Source of the DNA: G965261775 sp965261775
Lineage (GTDB): Bacteria > Pseudomonadota > Gammaproteobacteria > Eutrophobiales > Eutrophobiaceae
Assembly: GCA_965261775.1 (NCBI GenBank)
Contig: OZ253477.1
Location: 310,001 to 374,000 of the forward strand
Direction: 5' to 3'
DNA: 64,000 bases
Below, one piece after another: positions 24,751 to 34,909 of this stretch. A program made the position numbers and the translations under genes. Positions within the stretch are counted from its first letter, which is position 1. Each line of letters starts with the position of its first letter. The notes beneath the pieces are model-generated. The model was not told the origin of the DNA. It searched no databases and saw only the letters and a list, made by a program, of their open reading frames with translations.

Positions 24751-25596
24751 TTATGTTTGTTCGGCAAGTATTTTTTCGATAAGGGTGAGAAAATCACTTT
24801 CATTCTTGACCGCTATTATCTGTTTTGTCGTGACAGTATAACCATATTGATCGGCTATCGCCTGATAACGCGGGATACGATTATAAAAAAGCCTTGAAAA
24901 AATCCAGCGCACGAAATCCTCCGGTTCGATCAGGGCGGCGTATTCAAGTCCTTTTTCCTTTAAATAGATTGCCAGATGTTCATCCAGAAACGCGTCGCGA
25001 TAGTAGAGCGGTTTGGGATCATTTTCAGCGCGGCGAATCAATTCAACCTCGTCCTGTCTGGTCGTTTTGATATAGATGATCACGGTGTGTTCGGCCAAAA
25101 CATCCAGCACGGACTGATCATCAAGCTCGCAAAGGCTGCCACCAGCGTCGTTGATGAAGTGATCATAGCCATAGACACTGCGCGAACGTTCTATGAATTT
25201 CGGCACCTCTTTCATCGCCGCAATCTCGGCGTCACGATGCAGGGATTGACGACGTTTGAATTCTCGCAGACCCAGCCCGTTTTTTTCCGGATTGCCCAGT
25301 TCACCCAGAAACGTGGAGATGGCTTTCAGATTGTCAATGGATATATTGTTGTTTATGGTGATTGAATCCGACAGCAGTAGCTCTTTCAGCAACGGCACGC
25401 ACATGGCCTGTTTTTTAATGTTGTCCAGGATCGCCTCATTCAGATAGCGCGTGCCGATACGGTAATCGCCAGAATAATGAAACCAGTTCGCCTTGCGCAA
25501 CAGGCGGGCAAGACGCGTTTTGCCGACGCCCGACATACCCAGCAGGGTAATTGCCTTGTTTCTGGAACCCTTGAATTGAGTGGCGCTTAATTTCAC
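24751..25596 (-). CDS. P-loop ATPase/kinase-like protein upstream of metA
   Basis: 281 residues from GTG 25596. Walker A is LLGMSGVGKTRLA (about residues 18-30), resembling shikimate/adenylate-kinase-type loops. HFINDAGGSLCEL and VIIYIKTTRQDEVELIRRA are the other conserved-looking parts. There is no transmembrane segment. The gene is 2 bp from metA, so a role tied to methionine or sulfur metabolism is possible but unproven. I know of no biochemical function for this family. Confidence 0.7.
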   Translation of the reverse strand: MKLSATQFKGSRNKAITLLGMSGVGKTRLARLLRKANWFHYSGDYRIGTRYLNEAILDNIKKQAMCVPLLKELLLSDSITINNNISIDNLKAISTFLGELGNPEKNGLGLREFKRRQSLHRDAEIAAMKEVPKFIERSRSVYGYDHFINDAGGSLCELDDQSVLDVLAEHTVIIYIKTTRQDEVELIRRAENDPKPLYYRDAFLDEHLAIYLKEKGLEYAALIEPEDFVRWIFSRLFYNRIPRYQAIADQYGYTVTTKQIIAVKNESDFLTLIEKILAEQT

Positions 25597-25635
25597 GGGA
25601 GGCCTTGTCTCTGAAAGCGCGGTATTATGACCGAT

Positions 25636-27162
25636 CTAGCCGGGCTGTTTTTTTCTTTGCAATATGATTTTCTGCCATTTTTCCGGACCCGTCCGATGAA
25701 CGGTGTTACCGTGAACATCAACGGCAACAGTCACCGGCATGTCTTTTATTTCAAATTCATGGATAGCCTCCATGCCGAGCTCTTCAAAAGCAATTACCCT
25801 GGAGCGGGTGATCGCCTTGGAGACAAGATAGGCTGCGCCACCAATAGCGATGAGATAGACGGCCTGATATTTTTTTATCACCTCAATCGTGGCCTGACTG
25901 CGCTCGGCCTTCCCGATCATGCCTATCAGGCCGGTTTTATCCAGCATCATTTCGGTAAATTTATCCATGCGCGTCGCGGTGGTGGGGCCGGCCGGCCCGA
26001 TAACCTCTTCGCCAACCGGATCGACCGGGCCGACATAGTAGATAAAGCGATTAGCAAAGTCGACGCCTTCTGGCAGAGATTCACCCCGGTCAAGGATATC
26101 CTTGATGCGTTTATGCGCCGCGTCGCGGCCAGTCAGTATCTTGCCGGAAAGCAACAGGGCCTCACCGGGCTTCCATTGTTTAATGTCCTCTTTTGTGAGT
26201 GTGTCCAGATCGACCTTTTTCACGGCGCCGTTACCGATGTTTTGTGTAATAACCGGCCAGTCATCCAGGTTTGGCGGCTTCTGCAATGCCGGGCCGGAGC
26301 CGTCCAAAGAAAAATGCGTGTGCCGCGTTGCCGCGCAGTTCGGGATTATGGCAACAGGCTTATTGGCGGCATGGGTCGGGTAGTCTTTAACCTTGACATC
26401 CAGCACAGTCGTCAGACCGCCCAGACCCTGTGCACCGATGCCGAGCGCATTCACGCATTCATAGATTTCAAGGCGCAGTTCTTCCGTTTTTGAGCGGGCT
26501 CCACGTGCCTTTAATTGCTGAATGTCAATCGGTTCCATCAGGGCATCTTTAGCCAGCAGCATGGCCTTTTCAGCGGTGCCACCGATACCGATACCCAATA
26601 TGCCGGGCGGACACCAGCCAGCACCCATCGTCGGGACGGTGTTGACGACCCATTCGACGATATCGTCGGAAGGGTTCAGCATGATAAATTTGGATTTTGC
26701 TTCTGAACCGCCGCCTTTGGCCGCTACCGTGACATTCACTTTATCGCCTTTGACGATCTTTGTATGGATGACAGCCGGTGTGTTATCGCCGGTATTTTTC
26801 CGTGCACCGGCGGGGTCGGCCAATATAGAAGCTCGTAATTTATTGTCGGGATGTTGATAGGCTTTTCTTACCCCCGCATTAATCATGTCTTCCAGCGAGA
26901 GCTCCGCGTCCCATTGCACATCCATGCCGACTTCGACGAAGGCGGTGACGATGCCGGTATCCTGACAGATAGGCCGATGGCCCTCGGCGCACATACGCGA
27001 ATTGATCAGAATCTGCGCCATGGCGTCTTTAGCGGCCTCTGATTCTTCCATTTCATAGGCGGCGTTCACTGCCCGGATAAAATCCAGAGGGTGGTAGTAG
27101 GAGATAAACTGTAACGCGTCCGAGACACTATCAATCAAGTCATTCTGTTTGATGATAGTCAT
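25636..27162 (-). CDS. Fumarate hydratase, class I (iron-sulfur type)
   Basis: 508 residues in one chain that fuses the alpha and beta parts, as in FumA/FumB. It hydrates fumarate to malate using a [4Fe-4S] cluster. Likely cluster ligands are the Cys in RPICQDTG, GWCPPG and PNCAATRH. The beta part has GKILTGRDAAHKR and PVGEEVIGPAGPTTATRMDKF. It lies 38 bp downstream of acnB, so two consecutive iron-sulfur TCA enzymes are probably co-transcribed. Confidence 0.95.
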   Translation of the reverse strand: MTIIKQNDLIDSVSDALQFISYYHPLDFIRAVNAAYEMEESEAAKDAMAQILINSRMCAEGHRPICQDTGIVTAFVEVGMDVQWDAELSLEDMINAGVRKAYQHPDNKLRASILADPAGARKNTGDNTPAVIHTKIVKGDKVNVTVAAKGGGSEAKSKFIMLNPSDDIVEWVVNTVPTMGAGWCPPGILGIGIGGTAEKAMLLAKDALMEPIDIQQLKARGARSKTEELRLEIYECVNALGIGAQGLGGLTTVLDVKVKDYPTHAANKPVAIIPNCAATRHTHFSLDGSGPALQKPPNLDDWPVITQNIGNGAVKKVDLDTLTKEDIKQWKPGEALLLSGKILTGRDAAHKRIKDILDRGESLPEGVDFANRFIYYVGPVDPVGEEVIGPAGPTTATRMDKFTEMMLDKTGLIGMIGKAERSQATIEVIKKYQAVYLIAIGGAAYLVSKAITRSRVIAFEELGMEAIHEFEIKDMPVTVAVDVHGNTVHRTGPEKWQKIILQRKKQPG

Positions 27163-27200
27163 TGCTGTATTATATCCGTGCTGTCCTTCACGACCGGTGG

Positions 27201-29816
27201 TCAGATGGCAGTGACCGGAATCCCTTTCAGTTTGGATTGCGCTTCCTGCGCACTTTTTTGAAAGGATTCAATCTCGTCAAAATTCAGATAACGATAGATA
27301 TCGGTGGCTATCGGGTCCAATTCGGCGGCAAACTGCATGTACTCTTCCATCGTCGGGATATGCCCCAGAATGGACGATATGGCCGCTATTTCAGCCGAAG
27401 CGAGGAAAACACTGGCGCCGTCACCGAGCCGATTCGGAAAATTGCGAGTTGAGGTTGAAACCACCGTTGATTTCGCCGCCACCCGCGCCTGATTGCCCAT
27501 GCACAGCGAACAGCCCGGCATTTCCGTCCTCGCGCCGACTTTGCCGAATATGCTGTAATAGCCTTCTTCCATCAATTGATGTTGATCCATTCGGGTCGGT
27601 GGTGAAATCCACAGTCGGGTCGGGAGGGCCTTTACGGTTTTTTGCAGCATCTTGCCGGCCGCGCGGAAGTGGCCGATATTCGTCATGCAGGAACCGATAA
27701 ACACTTCGTCAATGGGCGTCCCGGCCACTTCGGAAAGAGGTTTGACATCGTCCGGGTCATTCGGACAGGCAAGCAAGGGTTCCTTGATCTCGTTTAAGTC
27801 AATCTCAAAGACTTTGGCGTATTCGGCGTCCGGATCAGGTTCCATCAATATCGGTTTGGCCAGCCACTCTTCCATGGCTTTGGCACGGCGTTCCAGTGTG
27901 CGCGCGTCTCCATAATCCCGACTGATCATCCAGCGCAGTAACATCACATTGGATTGCAGGTATTCAATGATAGGCTCTTTATTAAGGCGAATGGTACAGC
28001 CGTTGGCGGAACGTTCGGCGCTGGCGTCCGATAATTCAAACGCCTGTTCACATTTGAGATTGGGCAGCCCCTCGATCTCAAGGATACGACCGGAAAAGAT
28101 ATTTCGTTTCCCCTCTTTGGCGATATTGAGATCGCCGCTTTGCAAAGCGGCGTAGGGAATAGCGTTAACCAGATCACGCAATGTGATGCCGGGCTGCATT
28201 TCACCTTTGAACCTGACCAGTACCGATTCCGGCATATCCAGCGGCATCACGCCGGTTGCCGCCGCAAAAGCGACCAGACCGGAGCCGGCCGGAAAAGAAA
28301 TGCCGATAGGGAAGCGGGTGTGCGAGTCGCCTCCGGTACCGACGGTATCGGGCAATAACATACGGTTCAGCCAGGAGTGGATAATTCCATCGCCCGGGCG
28401 CAGGGCCACGCCGCCGCGAGTTTGAATAAAATCAGGCAGGGTATGGTGCGTTTCAATATCAACCGGTTTTGGATAAGCTGCCGTATGACAGAAAGACTGC
28501 ATCACCAGATCGGTGGAGAAGCCAAGGCAGGCAAGGTCTTTTAATTCATCACGCGTCATCGGTCCGGTGGTATCCTGCGAGCCGACGGTGGTCATCCTGG
28601 GTTCGCAATATGTCCCCGGATGAATGCCTTCCGTGTTGCACGCCTTCCCCACTATTTTTTGTGCCAGGGTATAGTGTCTGCCAGTATCGCTGGAAGGGAC
28701 AGGTTTCCGGAAAATGCTATCGGCTTTCAGTCCCAGTGCCTCACGGGCACGGCTGGTCAGACCACGACCGATAATCAGTGGAATACGTCCGCCAGCCTGA
28801 ACTTCATCCAGAATAATGTCGGTTTTGAGTGAAAACTCACAGAGTGTTTCGCCGGTTTCATGTCGTTTGATTTTTCCTTCGTAAGGGTAGATATCAATCA
28901 CGTCGCCCATATTCATATTGGCGACGTCGCATTCAATCGGCAGGGCGCCGGCATCTTCCATCGTGTTAAAAAAGATAGGCGCGATTTTGCCGCCTAAGCA
29001 GAAACCGCCATTGCGTTTGTTCGGAATGAACGGGATGTCATTGCCCATATGCCAGAGTATGGAGTTCGTCGCCGATTTTCGTGAAGAACCGGTGCCGACG
29101 ACATCGCCTACATAGGCGAGCGGATGGCCTTTTTCTTTCAGGGTGTTTATCTGGCTGATCGGGCCGACTTCACCCGGTTTGTCGGGAGTGATACCGTCCC
29201 GCTCCATTTTGAGCATCGCCTGTGCGTGCAACGGTATATCGGGCCGCGACCAGGCGTCCGGGGCGGGGGAAAGATCATCGGTATTGGTCTCGCCGGGGAC
29301 CTTGAAAACCGTAACGGTTATTTTTTCGGGTGGCGCCGGTCTGGAAGTGAACCATTCGGCCTCCGCCCAGGACTGCATGATCTGTCGGGAAAACGTATCG
29401 CCCTTGTCTGCTTTTTCCCGAATATCATAAAAGGAATCAAACATCAGCAGCGTATGCGACAGCGCTCGCGCCGCGTCTTTCGCCGTCGCCTCATTTTCCA
29501 GACAGTCAATGAGTGGCTGAATATTGTAGCCGCCCAGCATGGTGCCCAGTAGTTCTACGGCTTTGGTCTTATCAATCAGCGGCGACTCCGTTTCACTTTT
29601 GGTAATGGCCGCCAGAAAACCGGCTTTGACGTAAGCGGCCTGATCAACTCCCGCCGGGACGCGATTACTGATCAAATCAAGGATAAACGCCTCTTCACCC
29701 GCAGGCGGATTTTTTAATAATTCAACTAATGTCGCTGTTTGCTCCGCATCCAGCGGTTTTGGCACGATCCCCAGATCAGCGCGTTCTTTGAGGTGTTGAC
29801 GGTATGCTTCAAGCAC
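27201..29816 (-). CDS. acnB: Aconitate hydratase B
   Basis: 871 residues from GTG 29816 (VLEAYRQHLKERA), which matches the known AcnB start and follows an AGGAGA ribosome site; the frame is open 17 codons further back. AcnB interconverts citrate and isocitrate with a [4Fe-4S] cluster. The N-terminal HEAT-like domain is followed by the swivel domain (DDLSPAPDAWSRPDIP...VGTGSSRKSATNS) and the catalytic domains with TVGTGGDSHTRFPIG and FIGSCMTNIGHFRAAG...PGCSLCMGNQ, which carry the cluster Cys. Confidence 0.97.
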   Translation of the reverse strand: MLEAYRQHLKERADLGIVPKPLDAEQTATLVELLKNPPAGEEAFILDLISNRVPAGVDQAAYVKAGFLAAITKSETESPLIDKTKAVELLGTMLGGYNIQPLIDCLENEATAKDAARALSHTLLMFDSFYDIREKADKGDTFSRQIMQSWAEAEWFTSRPAPPEKITVTVFKVPGETNTDDLSPAPDAWSRPDIPLHAQAMLKMERDGITPDKPGEVGPISQINTLKEKGHPLAYVGDVVGTGSSRKSATNSILWHMGNDIPFIPNKRNGGFCLGGKIAPIFFNTMEDAGALPIECDVANMNMGDVIDIYPYEGKIKRHETGETLCEFSLKTDIILDEVQAGGRIPLIIGRGLTSRAREALGLKADSIFRKPVPSSDTGRHYTLAQKIVGKACNTEGIHPGTYCEPRMTTVGSQDTTGPMTRDELKDLACLGFSTDLVMQSFCHTAAYPKPVDIETHHTLPDFIQTRGGVALRPGDGIIHSWLNRMLLPDTVGTGGDSHTRFPIGISFPAGSGLVAFAAATGVMPLDMPESVLVRFKGEMQPGITLRDLVNAIPYAALQSGDLNIAKEGKRNIFSGRILEIEGLPNLKCEQAFELSDASAERSANGCTIRLNKEPIIEYLQSNVMLLRWMISRDYGDARTLERRAKAMEEWLAKPILMEPDPDAEYAKVFEIDLNEIKEPLLACPNDPDDVKPLSEVAGTPIDEVFIGSCMTNIGHFRAAGKMLQKTVKALPTRLWISPPTRMDQHQLMEEGYYSIFGKVGARTEMPGCSLCMGNQARVAAKSTVVSTSTRNFPNRLGDGASVFLASAEIAAISSILGHIPTMEEYMQFAAELDPIATDIYRYLNFDEIESFQKSAQEAQSKLKGIPVTAI

Positions 29817-29927
29817 AATGATTTCTCCTGTCTGAATTATCCGGTTAATGAGCACCCGACTGGACACCCACAGATGCGACGATTATAAAGCAAGATTTTC
29901 CAAAAGTTTAAGGATTTTTGCATGCAC

Positions 29928-31019
29928 CTAGTCGACGGAAGCAATGATACCACTACCCAGACAGATATTTTCATGATAAAAAACAATGAATTGCCCGGAC
30001 GTTAGGGCACGTTGGGATTTTTCAAAACGGATATGCCACCGACCGGAATCGGCCTCCTCAACGACGCAGGCCTGATCGGGCTGACGGTAACGGTTTTTAG
30101 CGCTGCACTGAAAGGGCAGGGCGGGCAATATGCCGGAAATCCAATGGATATCAGATGCGATCAGGCCATAGCTGTGTAACAGCGGATGATCGTGATCCTG
30201 GGCGACGATCAATTCATTTTGTTCAATATTTTTCCGCACGACATACCAGGGCGCGTCGCGTGCGCCTTTAACGCCGCCGATTTCCAGCCCTTGTCGCTGT
30301 CCCGGAGTGAAATAAAATACACCGTCGTGCTCGCCAATCGTTTTGCCGTCGGTCGTTCTGACAGGCCCCGGTTCAGACGGGATATAGTGACTCAGAAACC
30401 GCCGGAACGGTTGTTTGCCGATAAAACAAATCCCGGTGCTGTCTTTTTTATTATGCGTGATCAGTCGGGCCTGTTTGGCCATTTTTCGTACGGCTGTTTT
30501 TTCAAGTTCGCCGAGTGGAAACAATGCCGCGCCAAGTTGGGACTGATTGAGGCGGCACAGGAAATAACTCTGATCTTTATTTTTATCGATCCCTTTGAGC
30601 AGTCGACAGGCACCATCCCGCTGGTCGATACGTGCGTAATGCCCGGTTGCAATTCGGTCGGCGCCGAGTTGTCGGGTATGTTCCAGAAACGCCTTGAATT
30701 TGATTTCCTGATTGCACAGCACATCGGGGTTCGGGGTGCGACCGTTTCTGTATTCCTCCACAAAGCTTTTAAAGACCCGCTCCCAATAATCAGCGGACAG
30801 ATCAACGGTATTAAGCGGAATATCAAGTTTTTCGCAAACCCGCATGGCGTCCTCGGCGTCGGCCTCCCACAGGCAACCGTCATCGCGATTTTTTTTATGC
30901 CAGTTTTTCATAAACAGCGCTTCAACATTGAGCCCCTGTTGTTTTAAAAGCAAGGCGGTGACGGATGAATCAACGCCGCCGGAAAGACCGACAACGACTT
31001 TGTCTGATTGAGTGCTCAT
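29928..31019 (-). CDS. mnmA: tRNA-specific 2-thiouridylase MnmA
   Basis: 363 residues from ATG 31019. It makes s2U34 in tRNA-Lys, -Glu and -Gln. The PP-loop VVVGLSGGVDSSVTALLLK is at the N-terminus. The catalytic Cys pair is in NPDVLCNQEIKF and DSTGICFIG. ATGHYAR and FYFTPGQRQGLEIGG are also typical. It is adjacent to ypjD in the leftward group. Confidence 0.96.
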   Translation of the reverse strand: MSTQSDKVVVGLSGGVDSSVTALLLKQQGLNVEALFMKNWHKKNRDDGCLWEADAEDAMRVCEKLDIPLNTVDLSADYWERVFKSFVEEYRNGRTPNPDVLCNQEIKFKAFLEHTRQLGADRIATGHYARIDQRDGACRLLKGIDKNKDQSYFLCRLNQSQLGAALFPLGELEKTAVRKMAKQARLITHNKKDSTGICFIGKQPFRRFLSHYIPSEPGPVRTTDGKTIGEHDGVFYFTPGQRQGLEIGGVKGARDAPWYVVRKNIEQNELIVAQDHDHPLLHSYGLIASDIHWISGILPALPFQCSAKNRYRQPDQACVVEEADSGRWHIRFEKSQRALTSGQFIVFYHENICLGSGIIASVD

Positions 31020-31229
31020 TACATTATCATCATGGATTAATTCAAAAGGGGACAGCACAAACTGATTTTTAGCGACATGAATTCAACAGCGAATGAATGA
31101 TGTTCCGGTAAAAAATAATGCGAGGCATTTGTTTAGTATCAGAGTCTCGGAGAAAAAGACCATGGGAACAAGGCCGTCTGCATTCCCGGTCTTCAGAACA
31201 TTTCCAGAGATAATCCGCGAATAATAAAT

Positions 31230-32045
31230 TCAGACACGTTGCAATATCAATTCCAATACAAACTTTGAACCCGTATAGGCCAGTAACAAGGAGATAAAGC
31301 CACCCAGGGCCCAGCGCACAACCTTCCTGCCGCGCCACCCGAAAGTCCAGCGTCCCCACAGGAGGACGCAGTAGATTATCCAGGCGATGATGGAAAATAC
31401 AGTCTTGTGCACCAGATGTTGTGCGAATAAATCATGGACAAACATAAATCCCGACAAAAGGCTCAGACTGAGCAGAAAAAAACCGATAAAGATGAATTGA
31501 ATCAGCAGGTTTTCCATCACCTGTAATGGCGGCAGTATATTTATCACTTTAATCGCGAGTCTGGCCTTGAGCATTTTATCCTGCATGCCGAGCGCAAGTG
31601 CCTGCAGGGCGCTGATCATCAACAGACTGTAAGCACAGATGGATAACAGGATATGAATGCCCAGCGCCGTTGAGGGTGAAGCTGTCAGCAGATGTTTGTC
31701 GGGGATGAATATTTCCAGCAGAATGGCGGTGACGGCAATCGGAAATAATACCAACAGCAGATTCTCAAGCGGGCGAAATAATGATGTCACCATCACGATC
31801 AAGGCCACTAGCCAACTGATCATGGAAATGGCGTTAAAAAAACCGAAATCAAACCCGTTACCGGGAACAATAAAAGTGTAGAGCAGGCCAGCATGTAAAG
31901 ACAGGGCGGCAAAACCGCTGATCCTGAAACTGAACGCCACCGTGCCGGCCCGATTTGACCCGCGTACCGCCGGATGAAATTTCGTAGCCAGCAATGCGGT
32001 GGCCGCGAGATAAAACAGGATGGCGATAAGGGATGCGATATTCAT
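31230..32045 (-). CDS. ypjD: Inner-membrane CcsA/CcmC-like protein (YpjD family)
   Basis: 271 residues with eight or nine transmembrane helices. It resembles the CcsA haem-handling core: conserved His at HAGLLY and in HILLSICAYSLLMISALQALAL, and HDLFAQHLVHKTVFSIIAWIIYCVLLWGRW at the third pair. It is divergent from ffh, the same arrangement as E. coli ypjD-ffh. The role in cytochrome maturation is inferred from the fold and has not been shown. Confidence 0.88.
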   Translation of the reverse strand: MNIASLIAILFYLAATALLATKFHPAVRGSNRAGTVAFSFRISGFAALSLHAGLLYTFIVPGNGFDFGFFNAISMISWLVALIVMVTSLFRPLENLLLVLFPIAVTAILLEIFIPDKHLLTASPSTALGIHILLSICAYSLLMISALQALALGMQDKMLKARLAIKVINILPPLQVMENLLIQFIFIGFFLLSLSLLSGFMFVHDLFAQHLVHKTVFSIIAWIIYCVLLWGRWTFGWRGRKVVRWALGGFISLLLAYTGSKFVLELILQRV

Positions 32046-32170
32046 AAGCTGTATTAACGTGGTCCGCCTATACTATCCTCGCCCCGAGGAAAATTAAATA
32101 CATCATGTCGTATAATCCCCCGCAAAAATGCGATAGGATAACAATTTCTTCTCTCAAGCCGATATCAGCA

Positions 32171-33535
32171 ATGTTTGACGTCCTTTCAGAAAAATTAATC
32201 CGGGTTTCCAAAGACTTGAGCGGTCGCGGTCGCCTGACCGAAAAAAATATCTCGGACGGTCTGCGCGAAGTGCGACTGGCTCTGCTTGAGGCAGACGTGG
32301 CCTTGCCAGTCGTGCGCGACTTCATCAAGCATATCAATGATCTCGCGCCGGGCAAAGAAATTCAGAACAGCCTGACACCGGGTCAGGCGTTGATTAAAGT
32401 TATCCATGAAGAACTCATCACCCTGATGGGGCGGCAACATGAACCGCTCAACCTCAATACTCAATCACCAGCCGTTATTTTACTGGCGGGATTGCAGGGA
32501 TCGGGGAAAACCACCACAGCCGCCAAACTCGGGCACATGCTCAAACAGAAAGAAAAAAAGCGAGTCGCCGTTGTCAGTTGCGATATCCATCGACCGGCGG
32601 CCATAGAACAACTGCGGACACTGGCGGCGGATAATGATCTCGTCTGGATAGAAAGCCATGAAAAAGAGACGGCTTCGGCGATTGCCGAAAGGGCGCTGGA
32701 TAGCGCCGGGCGACAGTTGCTGGATATCCTGATCGTGGATACCGCCGGCCGCCTGCATATGGATGAGGCGATGATGCAGGAAATAAAGGCCGTTCACGCC
32801 GTATTAACGCCGATTGAAACCTTGTTTGTGGTCGATAGCATGATGGGGCAGGACGCCGTTAATGCGGCGGCCGGATTTGACAGCACCTTGCCGTTGACCG
32901 GCGTCATCCTGACCAAAACCGACGGAGATGCCCGTGGCGGCGCGGCCCTGACGGTAAAACACATTACCGGCAAGCCCATTAAATTTATGGGTACCGGGGA
33001 AAAAAGTACAGAACTGACGGCGTTCCATCCGGAGCGTATCGCCTCGCGCATACTGGGCAAGGGCGATGTCCTGGGTCTGATCGAAGAAATCGAACAGCAA
33101 ACGGACAAGGAAAAGGCCGTCAAACTTGCCAAAAAAATAGGGCGTGGGCGAGGGTTGACCCTGCAGGATTTTCGTGAACAGTTGGGGCAACTGGACAATA
33201 TAGGGGACCTTGGTGGCCTTTTAGATAAAATTCCCGGCTTGCCAAAACTCCCCGCGGCAACGGTCTCACAGATAGACAAGAGTCGGTTTATCCGTTTTGG
33301 CGCCATCATCGATTCCATGACCGGCAAAGAGAAAATAACACCGGAGATCATCAACGGTTCGCGAAAGAAACGCATTGCGGCGGGCTCTGGCGTGCAAATT
33401 CAGGATGTGAACAGGCTGCTGAAACAATTCAAACAGATGCAGAAGATGATGAAGAAACTCCCCAAAGGAGGCATGGCAAAGCTGATGCGTAGCATGGGTG
33501 GCCGTTTCCCGCCGGATATGTCCATGTTTAAGTAG
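32171..33535 (+). CDS. ffh: Signal recognition particle protein Ffh
   Basis: 454 residues from ATG 32171 (MFDVLSEKL); the frame opens 22 codons earlier but the N domain begins here. The N domain precedes the SRP GTPase with GLQGSGKTTTAAKLG (G1), SCDIHRPAA, DTAGRLHMDEAMM (G3) and TKTDGDARGGAAL (G4). The C-terminal M domain is Met-rich (FKQMQKMMKKLPKGG). It targets membrane proteins with the 4.5S RNA, which I did not find here. The rpsP operon that often follows ffh is 27 kb away. Confidence 0.97.
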   Translation: MFDVLSEKLIRVSKDLSGRGRLTEKNISDGLREVRLALLEADVALPVVRDFIKHINDLAPGKEIQNSLTPGQALIKVIHEELITLMGRQHEPLNLNTQSPAVILLAGLQGSGKTTTAAKLGHMLKQKEKKRVAVVSCDIHRPAAIEQLRTLAADNDLVWIESHEKETASAIAERALDSAGRQLLDILIVDTAGRLHMDEAMMQEIKAVHAVLTPIETLFVVDSMMGQDAVNAAAGFDSTLPLTGVILTKTDGDARGGAALTVKHITGKPIKFMGTGEKSTELTAFHPERIASRILGKGDVLGLIEEIEQQTDKEKAVKLAKKIGRGRGLTLQDFREQLGQLDNIGDLGGLLDKIPGLPKLPAATVSQIDKSRFIRFGAIIDSMTGKEKITPEIINGSRKKRIAAGSGVQIQDVNRLLKQFKQMQKMMKKLPKGGMAKLMRSMGGRFPPDMSMFK

Positions 33536-33806
33536 TTTTTCTTTTTTGATGCTTGTCGGGACGTTGTCCGCGACGACAGACCCTCCTCTTGCGCACGCGA
33601 AGCGGCGCAACATGTGCTGACGGCGCGACGCCTTCGCCAACTCCGATCCTTCCGGCATCCGCCGAAAGTGATATAATTCCCCGATCAGTCCGAATTGACG
33701 ACCAAAGCGATCGAACATCCGGATGGGGCTCTCCTTTTTTCGTTGTGGGAAGCCTTTTTTTTCACATTTTTCCGGTCCCATATGTATTGAACCGCATCAT
33801 CTCCCC
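33536..33806. other. 271-bp gap between ffh and the GC-rich island
   Basis: The left half has the base composition of ffh. The sharp rise in GC begins with the CDF gene near 33800. The minus strand carries an open frame through part of it (33550-33781) that continues antisense into ffh, and I do not credit it. No terminator, tRNA or direct repeat marking an insertion edge was recognised. Confidence 0.3.
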
Positions 33807-34820
33807 ATGACTCGCTCCTCCTCCCCCGAAGTTGTCGCCCGCCGTGCCGGGTGGATTTCCCTGTTAGTGGGCGTCCTGCTTTTGGCGGTGAAATTCGCGG
33901 CCTATGCGGCCACGGATTCCATCGCGGTTTTGTCAGACGCGGCCGAGTCGCTGGTGAATGTGGGCGCGGCCGTGATGCTGATCTGGTCGCTGCGAATCGC
34001 CGCCATTCCCGCGGACGCCGGGCATCCCTACGGGCACGGCAAAGTAGAATCCTTTTCCGCCGGGGTAGAGGGATCGCTGATTTTCATCGTGGCCCTGGGC
34101 ATTATTTACGAGTCGGCGGCGGCGCTGTGGTCCGGCCCGCAACTGCGGAATGTGAACCTGGGGCTTTTCATCGTTTTGGCTGCGGGGGCGGCGAACGGGG
34201 CGCTGGGGGTTTATCTCATGCGCGCTGGACGCGCCTCCGGATCGCTGGCGCTGGAGGCAGACGGGCGTCATGTTTTGGCGGACGCGTGGACTTCTGCCGG
34301 GGTGGTGGCGGGGCTAACGGGGGTATGGCTGACCGGATGGAATTTTTTGGACCCGCTGGCGGGGCTGCTGGTGGCGGCGCACCTTTTGGTGCAGGGCGCG
34401 GGCATTGTAAAGCGGGCAGTGGACAATCTGATGGATGCCGCCAGCCCGGAACTGCTGCGTGAACTGGCCGCCCGCCTGTCGCGGGCGCGGGAGGATACGT
34501 GGATTGAAATTCACGACCTGCGTGCCTGGTACTCCGGCGCGGCGTTGCATGCGGACCTGCATGTGGTGGTGCCGCGCTATTACAATGTGGAGCAATTGCA
34601 CGACATTCACCAGCGGATAAAGGACGCGCTGCTTGCCGGTGAGCGGGCGGGCGGGGCGATAGCGCACTTTGATCCGTGCCGCCCTGCCCACTGCCCGCAG
34701 TGCGCCATACGCGAATGCCCCGTGCGCGAGTCCGAATTTCGCGGACGGCGGAGCATAACCGCTGAAAGCGCCGCCCTTTCGCCGCTCCCGTCCAGGGAAA
34801 AATCGGCGACCGAAAGATAA
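33807..34820 (+). CDS. Cation diffusion facilitator (CDF) metal efflux protein
   Basis: 337 residues from ATG 33807. About six transmembrane helices hold the CDF metal sites: SIAVLSDAAESLVNVG (Asp in helix 2), HPYGHGKVESFSAG, and HVLADAWTSAGVV (H-x3-D in helix 5). A cytoplasmic domain follows with HADLHVVVP and a Cys/His cluster at its end (HFDPCRPAHCPQCAIRECP) that should bind metal. It exports Zn, Fe or Mn from the cytosol. The gene is markedly richer in GC than its left neighbour and is first of three genes in a probable transferred block. Confidence 0.9.
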   Translation: MTRSSSPEVVARRAGWISLLVGVLLLAVKFAAYAATDSIAVLSDAAESLVNVGAAVMLIWSLRIAAIPADAGHPYGHGKVESFSAGVEGSLIFIVALGIIYESAAALWSGPQLRNVNLGLFIVLAAGAANGALGVYLMRAGRASGSLALEADGRHVLADAWTSAGVVAGLTGVWLTGWNFLDPLAGLLVAAHLLVQGAGIVKRAVDNLMDAASPELLRELAARLSRAREDTWIEIHDLRAWYSGAALHADLHVVVPRYYNVEQLHDIHQRIKDALLAGERAGGAIAHFDPCRPAHCPQCAIRECPVRESEFRGRRSITAESAALSPLPSREKSATER

Positions 34821-34909
34821 CTGACTTGTCGGGCAGGGGCGTTTGCAAATTAAATTTTCGCGTTTTGCGCGAGTTAAAATATCTGTCATAATCGCCTTTT
34901 TATTCTGCA

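Noticed and set aside
33266..33781. 171-codon minus-strand frame overlapping the 3' end of ffh
   Set aside because: Most is antisense to ffh; the free part shows no recognised family or ribosome site.
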